A stretch of 39,768 nucleotides of DNA from Rikenellaceae bacterium (GTDB taxonomy: Bacteria > Bacteroidota > Bacteroidia > Bacteroidales > Rikenellaceae), in contig JAFTYJ010000098.1 of the NCBI GenBank assembly GCA_017464745.1, forward strand, positions 1 through 39,768, written 5' to 3'. Under the pieces are notes generated by a model, which saw only the letters and a program-made list of their open reading frames with translations, did not search any database and was not told where the DNA came from. The position numbers and the translations under genes were made by a program. This document shows, in pieces, positions 17,334 to 24,862 of the stretch (position 1 is its first letter; each line of letters opens with the position of its first letter).

Positions 17334-17393
17334 GTTTGAGAGGGGTTGGGCGGCTCAAAGGTGGCAGTTTGAGAGGGGTGGCGGCTCAAAGGT
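17334..17393. repeat. Two tandem imperfect 27-29 bp repeats, each a weak hairpin
   Basis: Copy 1 at 17334-17362 and copy 2 at 17367-17393 both run from GTTTGAGAGGGGT to GGCGGCTCAAAGGT, differing by a 2-bp insertion. Each carries TTTGAG and CTCAAA as inverted arms. They lie in the 379-bp gene-free stretch 17176-17554, which otherwise holds the fur promoter and operator, T-rich runs (about 17275-17322) and the cysM terminator. Confidence 0.7.
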
Positions 17394-17488
17394 AGTAGTT
17401 CCGAAGGGGTGGAATGGACCGAGGGTGGTAGAAGGTTTTGCGTCCTATTTTGAAAAGAGTTTGCAGTGTTAGGAGAGTAAGTCAATAA

Positions 17489-17522
17489 AAAAGACTGCCG
17501 AGAGAGTAATCGGCAGTCTTTT
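17489..17522 (-). terminator. Terminator of the cysteine synthase gene
   Basis: Perfect 13-bp stem AAAAGACTGCCGA (17489-17501) with TCGGCAGTCTTTT (17510-17522), loop of 8, and a T-run on both sides. It lies 32 bp after the cysM-like stop. Confidence 0.92.
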
Positions 17523-17554
17523 ATAATAAAAGGTGTGTGGCGCACCCATTATAG

Positions 17555-18460
17555 TTAGAGAGCACAGTCGTCGAACATACTTGTCGAGAGGTATTTTTCG
17601 GCGCGGTCGGGGAATACGACCACGATATTTCCGCTCTCAATACGTTCGGCGGTTCGGCAGGCAGCAAGCAGTGCAGCACCGCTACTCATACCGGCGAAGA
17701 TACCCTCGTGGCGGATGATACGGCGTGCCATTTCGATAGCCTCCTCGCTCTCAATCATCTCCTGAACATCGATAATGCTCGGGTCGTAAATTTCGGGAAC
17801 GATAGCCTCCTCCATATTTTTCAGACCCTGAATGTAGTGGCCCTTGATAGGGTGGGCACACACGGTGTGGATATCGGGTTTCATAATTTTGAGGAAGCGG
17901 GTGAGGCCCATAAGGGTACCCGAGGTACCAAGAGCGCACACCAGATAGTCGATACGTCCGTCCATCTGTTGCCAGATTTCGAGAGCCGTACGTTCGTAGT
18001 GTGCCAGGTAGTTGGCGGCATTGGCGAATTGGTCGGGCATATAGTATGCCTCGGGGTTTTCGGCCACGATTTGGCGTGCCAGGCGGATTGCTCCGTCGGT
18101 TCCCTCCTCGGCGGGGGTTAGCACAACCTCCACGCCATAGGAGCGCAGAATCTTGCGGCGTTCAACCGAAACGGCGCTACTCATCACAATCTTGACGGGG
18201 TAGCCCTTGACGATACCTGCAATGGCAAGGCCGATACCTGTGTTGCCGGAGGTGGCTTCGATGATTGTTTTGCCGGGTTTGAGTTCGCCTTTCTGTTCGG
18301 CGGCTTCGACCATTCGCAGAGCGATGCGGTCTTTGATACTTCCCGTAGGGTTAAAACCTTCGAGTTTGGCATAGATGTTCACACGAGGGTTGGGATTAAG
18401 CGCGTTAATCCTGACCATAGGTGTGTTGCCGATTGCTTCTAGAATACTGTTCTTGAACAT
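17555..18460 (-). CDS. cysM: Cysteine synthase (CysM-like, PLP-dependent)
   Basis: Makes L-cysteine from O-acetylserine (or a related activated serine) and sulfide or thiosulfate, in the cytoplasm. The 301-residue product has the PLP lysine Lys43 in GSIKDR, the substrate loop TSGNTG (70-75), the phosphate-binding GTSGT loop near residue 173, and ends in YLSTSMFDD. Length and the block QFANAANYLAHYERTALEIWQQ with GRI are closer to E. coli CysM than CysK, so I use that symbol with reserve. It lies 107 bp after nagB on the same strand; a weak hairpin and a short palindrome in that gap suggest separate control. Confidence 0.9.
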   Translation of the reverse strand: MFKNSILEAIGNTPMVRINALNPNPRVNIYAKLEGFNPTGSIKDRIALRMVEAAEQKGELKPGKTIIEATSGNTGIGLAIAGIVKGYPVKIVMSSAVSVERRKILRSYGVEVVLTPAEEGTDGAIRLARQIVAENPEAYYMPDQFANAANYLAHYERTALEIWQQMDGRIDYLVCALGTSGTLMGLTRFLKIMKPDIHTVCAHPIKGHYIQGLKNMEEAIVPEIYDPSIIDVQEMIESEEAIEMARRIIRHEGIFAGMSSGAALLAACRTAERIESGNIVVVFPDRAEKYLSTSMFDDCAL

Positions 18461-18482
18461 TGTTGTGTAGTGTTGAGTGTTG

Positions 18483-18497
18483 CCTATCCAAAATAGG
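18483..18497. promoter_or_regulatory. Small palindrome before the cysteine synthase gene
   Basis: CCTATCCAAAATAGG has perfect 5-bp arms (CCTAT/ATAGG) and overlaps TATTTTGG on the minus strand, a poor relative of the TAnnTTTG box. It is 23 bp before the start codon. Next to it an 8-bp stem (GGTGTCTT at 18500-18507, AAGACACC at 18519-18526) without a clear T-run may be a weak nagB terminator. Function is a guess. Confidence 0.3.
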
Positions 18498-18567
18498 AAG
18501 GTGTCTTACATAACCAGCAAGACACCCTCATTATTGTTCAAGCACCGAACTTTGTGAGTTCGAAAAA

Positions 18568-19365
18568 TTATTTCAGGAGGTTGTCCTTCTCGATATCTTT
18601 GAAATAGCGGTAGGTGTTAACCTTCAACTCGCCGGTTGCCAGCTCATCACAAACGATGATGCTGTGGGGGTGCATTTGCAGAGCCGAGATGGTCCATTGT
18701 TGGCTGATAGCCTCCTCGATGCCGTGACGCAGAGCGCGAGCCTTGTTGTGGCCGGTAGCCAGAATCAGAACCTCACGCGATGCCATTACGGTTGCTACAC
18801 CTACGGTCAGAGCGGTTTTGGGAACTTTATTTACGTCGTTATCGAAGAAACGCGAGTTTGCGATGATAGTGTCGGTGGTCAGCGATTTTAGACGGGTACG
18901 CGAGGTGAGCGACGAGAAAGGCTCGTTGAATGCGATGTGGCCGTCGGGACCGATACCGCCCATAAACAGGTCGATACCACCCATCTCGGCGATTTTCTTC
19001 TCGTAGCGAGCGCACTCAGCCTCCAAATCCTCGGCGTTGCCGTTCAGGATGTTTACGTTCTCTTTTTTGATGTCGATGTGGTTGAAGAAGTTGCTCCACA
19101 TAAACGAGTGGTAACTCTCGGGGTGACTCTCGGGGAGGCCTACATACTCGTCCATATTGAAGGTTACAACGTTGGCAAACGAAACCTCGCCTGCTTTGTT
19201 GAGTTTAACCAACTCGGCATAGGTAGTCAGGGGAGTACCTCCGGTGGGAAGGCCCAGGATGAACGGTTTGCTGGATTTTGCAGCGTGCTCGTTAATTTTG
19301 TTAGCGATGTAACGTGCGGCCCAGATACCAACGTTTTTCGCGTCTTTTTCGATAATTACTCTCAT
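18568..19365 (-). CDS. nagB: Glucosamine-6-phosphate deaminase
   Basis: Converts glucosamine-6-phosphate to fructose-6-phosphate and ammonia in amino-sugar catabolism. The 265-residue protein keeps the residues known from E. coli NagB at the same numbers: Asp72 in FNMDEYVGL, Asp141, His143 and Glu148 in [10 protein letters not shown]. The phosphate loop LPTGGTP (39-45) is also present. Length equals the family norm, so this is the short stand-alone form, not the longer Bacteroides NagB with a fused domain. It has its own promoter, which begins inside the end of the upstream M23 gene. Confidence 0.97.
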   Translation of the reverse strand: MRVIIEKDAKNVGIWAARYIANKINEHAAKSSKPFILGLPTGGTPLTTYAELVKLNKAGEVSFANVVTFNMDEYVGLPESHPESYHSFMWSNFFNHIDIKKENVNILNGNAEDLEAECARYEKKIAEMGGIDLFMGGIGPDGHIAFNEPFSSLTSRTRLKSLTTDTIIANSRFFDNDVNKVPKTALTVGVATVMASREVLILATGHNKARALRHGIEEAISQQWTISALQMHPHSIIVCDELATGELKVNTYRYFKDIEKDNLLK

Positions 19366-19408
19366 GATTGTGTATGTTTAGTTTATTGTTATTCGGCGAT
19401 ATACTCCG

Positions 19409-19440
19409 CAAAAGTACGAGTTTTTTTTCTATTTAACAAA
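19409..19440 (-). promoter_or_regulatory. Promoter of nagB
   Basis: Minus-strand TTTG (19437-19440), 20 bp, TACTTTTG (19409-19416). The -33 part lies within the last codons of the upstream peptidase gene; the nagB start is 43 bp downstream. Confidence 0.82.
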
Positions 19441-21129
19441 TGTATGTTCGAAGGTGGTGCGATTGCCTGTTCCGTCCACTGCTTCGAAACGTAGTGTGTG
19501 GGTGGTTGCGGGGGTGGTGCGATAGTCGTCGAGATTGAGTGTGGCAAGGCGCGAAACGGGGTGGTATTCGAGCACCGCCCATTGGCCGTCGACCGTGGCC
19601 GAGAAGTCGCTCACACCCGAGAAATTGTCGGTCAATTTGAAGGTCACACTACCCACGCCGCTAAGGTTGTTGTCGCTCTTGAACGAGGGTTTGATTGTGG
19701 GGGGAATGGTGTCGCGCACCACGCAGTAACGTCCCATAGCGCGGACATCGCCCGACACACGGCCATCCTTGTAGCGGCCGCCGGCGTAGCCCACGTTACC
19801 CTTGTCATCAACCGAAGCCAGACACATACCGCCGGTGCCCACACCTTCGGGCAGGGGGAGACTGATGTTGATTGCCTTGTCGAGCGGAATGTCTTTGTCG
19901 CCAATGGAGTGAACTTTGCTCAGGGGACGAATGGAGTCGGCACGCACACGGGTCGGGGGTGTCATCGTGCGTTGCGAGAAGTGTATGGGTTCATACAGAG
20001 CGCCTGCGGGGATTGTGACCTTTGCGCCGTCGAATGTCGAGATAAAGTCGGCTTCGGGGGTTGCAACTTTGCCCAACGGAGCGGTGAATTTGCCACTGTC
20101 GCCACCCACGACCTTGAAGGCTACACTTGCACGGTTGTCGGCATCGTCGGCAACCTCGATGCGGATATTGTAGACCTCGCCTTTGGCGGTGTGTATCACT
20201 CCGTTATCCTCGCACAGGGTGTACATATCGACGCGATTGCCGGCGTGGCGGGCCAATGCCAACATCTCGTTTTTGGAGGTTTGTTGCAGAGTATAGTCGG
20301 CGGTGATGTTGCAGCAGCGGGTGTCGCCAAACAGGAAGTGGTCTTTCTCAAAGGTTACCTTGGGAGTGTCGTTCACACTCAGCATTACGGCACGCGGGCC
20401 AAAGCGGTTGGTAACTCCGTCCTTGCGGTCGGTAGCCTCGACCACAAAATAGCCCTTTGCGCCAACTGTCAGCGGCTCGGTCTGTTTGAGATTCAGGCGA
20501 CGGGGTGCCAATCTTACGGCAATACCGTTGATGGTATCAACCTCGATATAGTGCACGGCAACGATTGTGGGTGCGGTGGTGTCTTTGATTTTGATGTGTC
20601 CGCGACTCAGGGTGTTGAGGGTTGCGCCATCCGAGGTGCGACGGATTTCGAAGTGAAGGTGCGGGCCATAGGAGTTACCCGAGTTGCCCGACAGACCAAT
20701 CAGGTCGCCCTTCTTGACCGGCAGGCGCATCTCTTCGGGGTAGATATTGACCGTATGTTTGCGATTGCGCAGGCGGTAGTTGCGTACCATATCCTCCACC
20801 TCGGGGGTGAAACTTTGCAAGTGGGCATAGACGCTCATTGTGCCGTTGGGGTGGGTGATATAGAGTGCGCGACCATAGCCATAGGGGCTGACATTGATGC
20901 GTGCGATGTAGCCGTCGGCAATGGCATACACGGGAACACCCTCGCGGCCTTGGGTTTTGATGTCGATACCCGAGTGGAAGTGGTTGGTGCGCATCTCGGC
21001 AAAGTTGCTCGACAAGAACAGCGGAATGTCCATCGGAGCGCGATAGTAGTCGTCTTGGGCGTGTGTACCGAGGCTGAAAATCAGCGTAGCGCAGAGCACA
21101 CAGATGTGTTTAATCTTGGTTGATGTCAT
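19429..21129 (-). CDS. M23 family zinc metallopeptidase (LytM type), secreted
   Basis: A 566-residue exported protein, probably a peptidoglycan endopeptidase or a related factor. A Sec signal ends at THAQDD (about residue 25). The M23 domain (about 30-175) is complete: His52 and Asp56 in HFHSGID, His103 in YAHLQ, and HLHFE (His158, His160), the zinc and catalytic set. The long C-terminal part (180-566) is beta-rich, with a conserved-looking FKLTDNFSGVSDFSA block and final FEAVDGTGNRTTFEHTFVK, perhaps two Ig-like domains. I start at 21129 because that gives the signal peptide; the start overlaps the end of recX by 20 bp, implying coupling in prmC-recX-M23. Confidence 0.92.
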   Translation of the reverse strand: MTSTKIKHICVLCATLIFSLGTHAQDDYYRAPMDIPLFLSSNFAEMRTNHFHSGIDIKTQGREGVPVYAIADGYIARINVSPYGYGRALYITHPNGTMSVYAHLQSFTPEVEDMVRNYRLRNRKHTVNIYPEEMRLPVKKGDLIGLSGNSGNSYGPHLHFEIRRTSDGATLNTLSRGHIKIKDTTAPTIVAVHYIEVDTINGIAVRLAPRRLNLKQTEPLTVGAKGYFVVEATDRKDGVTNRFGPRAVMLSVNDTPKVTFEKDHFLFGDTRCCNITADYTLQQTSKNEMLALARHAGNRVDMYTLCEDNGVIHTAKGEVYNIRIEVADDADNRASVAFKVVGGDSGKFTAPLGKVATPEADFISTFDGAKVTIPAGALYEPIHFSQRTMTPPTRVRADSIRPLSKVHSIGDKDIPLDKAINISLPLPEGVGTGGMCLASVDDKGNVGYAGGRYKDGRVSGDVRAMGRYCVVRDTIPPTIKPSFKSDNNLSGVGSVTFKLTDNFSGVSDFSATVDGQWAVLEYHPVSRLATLNLDDYRTTPATTHTLRFEAVDGTGNRTTFEHTFVK

Positions 21130-21613
21130 AGTCTTTGAGTAGTTTGGCGACGCACTCGGCCACACTGTCGAAGTCGTGACCCAACCCCGCACCATAACGC
21201 ATAAGTTTGGCTCGTAGGTCGTAGGCGTCTTTGTATTTGATGTTTCGTAGTTTGCGTGTCAGAGCCGTGGTGAGGCGGTCGGAGTTGGTGTTGCGGTCGG
21301 TATGTTCGTCCAGCACCTCGGTTATGATGTCGGCCGGGATTCGTTTGGCTCGCAGTGTCGAGGTGATTTTGAACTCACCCCACGCACTGAGTTTCAGTTT
21401 CTCGCGCACAAAGGCTTCGGCATAGCGGCGGTCGTCGATAAATCTCTCGCGCATCAAACGCTCCACCACACCATTATGTGCCGATGGCTCCACACCCCAG
21501 CGTACCAACAAGCGGCGTGCATCCGAGGTGCAATACTCGCGACGGGCACACAGACGCATCAGCGAGGAGAGAGCCTGCTCGGGGGTCTTGCTCTTTTTTA
21601 GTGTTTGGTCCAT
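21110..21613 (-). CDS. recX: Regulatory protein RecX family
   Basis: A 167-residue helical protein. RecX binds RecA filaments and limits recombinase activity. Visible features are three-helix RecX repeats: ALSSLMRLCARREYCTSDARRLLVRWG, then LMRERFIDDRRYAEAFVREKL with the typical FIDDxRYA signature, and the final AKLMRYGAGLGHDFDSV. The start at 21613 is chosen because it removes a low-complexity extension that lies inside prmC and gives a normal length. The start overlaps the prmC end by 16 bp and the end overlaps the M23 start by 20 bp. recA itself is not in the window. Confidence 0.9.
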   Translation of the reverse strand: MDQTLKKSKTPEQALSSLMRLCARREYCTSDARRLLVRWGVEPSAHNGVVERLMRERFIDDRRYAEAFVREKLKLSAWGEFKITSTLRAKRIPADIITEVLDEHTDRNTNSDRLTTALTRKLRNIKYKDAYDLRAKLMRYGAGLGHDFDSVAECVAKLLKDYDINQD

Positions 21614-22434
21614 CGTATCATCCTCGGTTTGTCCATTATATCGCAACGAATCTCGCCCTCGGGAAGACCTCGCTTGGCAGCCATTTCGACGGTCTGCTCG
21701 GCCAGGTGTTCGTAGATTTCGCAATAAAGTTGTCCGCCCGATTTCAGACTGCTAATGGCAAAGTCCACCACCGCTTCATAGAACATTAGTGGGTGCTCGT
21801 CGGGCACAAATAGTGCTGTGTGGGGCTCCCAATCCTTGACGTTGCGATGCATTGTGGCCAGGTCGCTTTGGGGTACATAGGGCGGGTTGCTCACCACAAT
21901 ATCCAGCCCCTCGACGGCAGGCAGTGAGAGTATATCGCCACGTCGGAACTCCACCTTGGGGGCGTGGCGCTCGCCATTGCGACGTGCTATGTTAAGTGCC
22001 TCTTCCGAGATGTCGTAGGCTGTGACGTGGCTTTCGCGGAGTCGTTGGGCCAACGCAATGGCAATGGCGCCGCTACCCGTTCCGAGGTCCACTACGCGCA
22101 ATCCTCGGCGGCCTCGGTGGTCGCTCTCAATCCAGCGCACCAACTCCTCGGTTTCGGGACGCGGGATGAGCACTCCGCGCCCAACCTCCAAGCGAAGGTC
22201 ACACCACTCGGTTGAGCCTACAATATATTGCACAGGCTCGCCCGAGGCAAGTCGCTCGGCTACACTATCCAACTCAGGGGCTTGGCACTCGCCTTCGGGA
22301 GCAACCACCAGAAGAGTGCTCGTGATACCCCACAACTCCTCGGCAGCCAAGCGTGCTATGGCGTTGGCTTCGAGCGGGTCGTAGACTTGGGCGGCGGCTT
22401 TTTGCAGTATGTTGATAATCTCGCGGTACTTCAC
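21598..22434 (-). CDS. prmC: Peptide chain release factor N5-glutamine methyltransferase
   Basis: PrmC methylates the GGQ glutamine of release factors RF1 and RF2 using S-adenosylmethionine. The 278-residue product has the N-terminal helical substrate domain, the Rossmann loop VVDLGTGSGAIAIALA (near residue 115), and the catalytic NPPY tetrapeptide in DIVVSNPPYVP, followed by the usual PHTALF block. The frame is also open from a TTG at 22449, but that extension lies on the -7 promoter box, so I begin at GTG 22434 (product opens MKYREIINIL). That would leave almost no 5' leader. Downstream recX overlaps the end. Confidence 0.9.
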   Translation of the reverse strand: MKYREIINILQKAAAQVYDPLEANAIARLAAEELWGITSTLLVVAPEGECQAPELDSVAERLASGEPVQYIVGSTEWCDLRLEVGRGVLIPRPETEELVRWIESDHRGRRGLRVVDLGTGSGAIAIALAQRLRESHVTAYDISEEALNIARRNGERHAPKVEFRRGDILSLPAVEGLDIVVSNPPYVPQSDLATMHRNVKDWEPHTALFVPDEHPLMFYEAVVDFAISSLKSGGQLYCEIYEHLAEQTVEMAAKRGLPEGEIRCDIMDKPRMIRWTKH

Positions 22435-22438
22435 ACGG

Positions 22439-22468
22439 CAAAGATACAAAAAAGAACGGGGTTCGCAA
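22439..22468 (-). promoter_or_regulatory. Promoter of prmC-recX-M23
   Basis: Minus-strand TTGC (22465-22468), about 19 bp, TATCTTTG (22439-22446). It sits directly after the upstream terminator. The -7 box ends only 4 bp before the GTG start of prmC. Confidence 0.78.
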
Positions 22469-22483
22469 GGTGTCGGTTTCCAA

Positions 22484-22524
22484 GAAAAGGGCGTGTCCTA
22501 AAATTTGTCGGACACGCCCTTTTC
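22484..22524 (-). terminator. Terminator of the SDR-aldehyde dehydrogenase operon
   Basis: A perfect 15-bp stem GAAAAGGGCGTGTCC (22484-22498) with GGACACGCCCTTTTC (22510-22524), loop of 11, lies 18 bp after the aldehyde dehydrogenase stop. The minus-strand T4 is part of the stem. Confidence 0.88.
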
Positions 22525-22542
22525 GAAATACAAAAGCACGAA

Positions 22543-23922
22543 TTACAGCAGTTTCTTGACCGCTTTGAACCACGAGTAGGGCATATAGCGGAACGGAAGG
22601 TCCAACCACGTCGGGGTATAGACCACTGAGCGGCGGTGCGAGAACGCATCGAAACTCAATCGGCCGTGGTAGGTACCCATTCCCGAGTTGCCCACGCCAC
22701 CAAAGGGAAGATGCTCGTTGGCGATGTGCATAATGGTGTCGTTGATGCACGCTCCGCCCGACGATGTGTGGCGGATGACACGTGCGGCCTTGCACTCGCA
22801 ACCAAAGTAGTAGAGTGCCAGCGGTTTCTCGCGCTCAACCACAAAACCAACAGCCTCGTCGGTGGTGTCGAAGGTCAGTAGCGGGAATACGGGGCCGAAA
22901 ATCTCCTCCTGCATAATACGGCTGTCGGCTCCGACCTCCACCACCGTAGGTTCGATATAGCGGTCGGCACGGTCACTGTGGCCGCCAATCAGAATCCGAC
23001 CCTCGGTGAGGTAGCCCGTCACCCTCTCCCACGCACGCTCATTGACCATACGAACGAAGTGGGTGGCTTGTTGGGGATTGTCGGTGAGAAGTTTGCGAAA
23101 CTGGCGACCCAGAGCGGCCACAAATTTGTCCTTAATCGACGAGTGTACCAAAAGATAGTCGGGTGCAATGCAGGTTTGGCCTGCGTTGAGGCTTTTGCCC
23201 CAGGCGATACGTTTGGCTGCCACCTCGATGTCGGCCTCGGCATCCACAATACAGGGACTCTTGCCACCCAACTCCAACACCACGGGGGTGAGGTTGCGTG
23301 CGGCGGCCGTCATAACGGTGCGTCCGAGTGCGGGGCTGCCCGTAAAGAATATCAAATCCCAGCGCTCCTCCAACAATGCGGCATTGACCGTGCGGTTGCC
23401 CTGCACCACGGCAACGTGTTCGGGACTGAATGTGCTCTCAATCATCTCGCCCAACACGCGCGACACGTTGGGTACATAGGGTGAGGGTTTCAGTACAGCG
23501 GTACAGCCTGCCGACAGCGCGCCTACGAGTGGGTTTAACAGCAACTGCACGGGGTAGTTCCACGGCGAGATAATCAGCGTTGTGCCGAGCGGCTCGCTCA
23601 CTACACGGCTACGCGAAGGCATCATCTTGATAGGGGTACACACCTTTTGCGGGCGCATCCATCGGCGCAGGTTACGCAGGTGGGTCTTGATTTCGCCCTT
23701 GACGATGCTGAGTTCGGTCAGGTAGGCTTCTTGATAACTCTTGTGAAGGTCGGTCCACAGCGCCTCGGCCAGGGGTTTTTCCCAATGGTCGAGGGCCTTG
23801 GCAAGGCGTTGGAGCGCCTCGCGGCGGAAGTTGATGTCGAGGGTGGCTCCGCTACCGAAAAACTTACGTTGGGCGGCCACTATTTGTGGAATTCTATCCA
23901 CAGGTGTGTTCTCCATATTCAT
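22543..23922 (-). CDS. Aldehyde dehydrogenase, class 3 (fatty aldehyde type)
   Basis: Oxidises aldehydes to acids with NAD(P). The 459-residue length, the absence of an N-terminal oligomerisation arm and the C-terminal hydrophobic-basic tail fit the ALDH3/fatty aldehyde subfamily rather than classes 1-2. Catalytic residues are present: Asn122 in SPWNYP, Glu217 in LELGGKSP and Cys251 in GQTCIAPDY; EEIFGPVFPL and PFGGVGNSGMG are also typical. The basic C-terminus (YSWFKAVKKLL) may touch membrane. It follows the SDR gene by 6 bp, so the pair could interconvert a lipid alcohol, aldehyde and acid. The substrate is not determinable. Confidence 0.93.
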   Translation of the reverse strand: MNMENTPVDRIPQIVAAQRKFFGSGATLDINFRREALQRLAKALDHWEKPLAEALWTDLHKSYQEAYLTELSIVKGEIKTHLRNLRRWMRPQKVCTPIKMMPSRSRVVSEPLGTTLIISPWNYPVQLLLNPLVGALSAGCTAVLKPSPYVPNVSRVLGEMIESTFSPEHVAVVQGNRTVNAALLEERWDLIFFTGSPALGRTVMTAAARNLTPVVLELGGKSPCIVDAEADIEVAAKRIAWGKSLNAGQTCIAPDYLLVHSSIKDKFVAALGRQFRKLLTDNPQQATHFVRMVNERAWERVTGYLTEGRILIGGHSDRADRYIEPTVVEVGADSRIMQEEIFGPVFPLLTFDTTDEAVGFVVEREKPLALYYFGCECKAARVIRHTSSGGACINDTIMHIANEHLPFGGVGNSGMGTYHGRLSFDAFSHRRSVVYTPTWLDLPFRYMPYSWFKAVKKLL

Positions 23923-23928
23923 AGTGTG

Positions 23929-24753
23929 TTATGCTTTACGTCCTTTGAAATTGTCCATCGCCGAATAGATGCCCAGCACACTGCCAAACAGCCAATCGAA
24001 CACGACGGTGGGGAAAATGCCCTGCATCAGGCGGATAAAGTGAAATCCGAAGGGGATACCTCGGAAGTCCTTGTTACGCTCGATGGCACGGATAATCTTG
24101 CGTGAGGTGCGCTCGGGGTCGAGAATCGGGAAAATCGGCGAACGTACACCGTCGAACATTCCTGTGTTGATGTAGTAGGGCGCAACGGTGGTTACGTGCA
24201 CTCCGCTGCGAGCCTGCTTCAACTCGATGCGTACCGAATCCGACCATCCTATGGCTGCCCACTTGCTGGCGGCATAGACCGACATCTTGGGGTTGGACAG
24301 CATACCTCCTGCCGAGGCGATGGTGCAGATGTGGCCGCAGTCGCGTGCTATCATATCGGGCAACATACACAGCGTGGTGTACATCGGGGCCTTGGTATTG
24401 ACAGCCAGCGTGAGGTCGATATCCTCGACCGTTTGGTGTTCGAAGGTGCGGTTGCCGCGCACGATTCCTGCGCAGTTAATCAGTATGTCCACCCCGCCGC
24501 AGTCGCGTTTGACCTGCTCGTAGGTGGCTTTCACTGCGTCGAAATTCGACACATCCACACGATATCCTTTGACATTTCCTTTGGTACTGAGTTCGGCGAC
24601 GGTAGAATCAATATTGGCTTGGTTGATGTCCCAAATCACCAACATTCGCGCGCCACGTTCGAGAGCAATACGTCCCATAATTTTTCCTACTCCCGAAGCT
24701 CCTCCTGTGATGCATACGCATCTCTCACAAATCTTCGACATATTAATGCTCAT
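23929..24753 (-). CDS. Short-chain dehydrogenase/reductase
   Basis: A 274-residue NAD(P)-dependent oxidoreductase of the classical SDR type: cofactor loop GGASGVG (17-23), NCAG at about 93-96, catalytic Ser147, Tyr160 and Lys164 (SVYAASK). The C-terminal third is hydrophobic with MQGIFPTVVFDWLFG, suggesting membrane association as in lipid- or retinol-type SDRs. The start is 24753 (MSINMSK); 24741 is an alternative. The frame stays open to 24918, but that part covers the promoter and the end of the terminase-like gene. Its partner is the aldehyde dehydrogenase 6 bp downstream. Confidence 0.92.
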   Translation of the reverse strand: MSINMSKICERCVCITGGASGVGKIMGRIALERGARMLVIWDINQANIDSTVAELSTKGNVKGYRVDVSNFDAVKATYEQVKRDCGGVDILINCAGIVRGNRTFEHQTVEDIDLTLAVNTKAPMYTTLCMLPDMIARDCGHICTIASAGGMLSNPKMSVYAASKWAAIGWSDSVRIELKQARSGVHVTTVAPYYINTGMFDGVRSPIFPILDPERTSRKIIRAIERNKDFRGIPFGFHFIRLMQGIFPTVVFDWLFGSVLGIYSAMDNFKGRKA

Positions 24754-24827
24754 TGATGCCCGATACGCCTGTCTGTTGCGGTGTTTGGCGTGTGTCGGGC
24801 GGTATGTAATACGGCAACAGACCGTGG

Positions 24828-24860
24828 CAAAGATAGTGCAAAATGTCGGAATCTGACCAA
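24828..24860 (-). promoter_or_regulatory. Promoter of the SDR-aldehyde dehydrogenase operon
   Basis: Minus-strand TATCTTTG at 24828-24835 with TTG at 24858-24860, 22 bp away, a little longer than the ideal spacing. It is squeezed between the stop of the terminase-like gene (24863) and the SDR start. Confidence 0.65.
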
Positions 24861-24862
24861 TT

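Noticed and set aside
17275..17554. CRISPR array or riboswitch in the fur-cysM spacer
   Set aside because: Only two imperfect repeats with no spacers of even length, and no recognised aptamer core.
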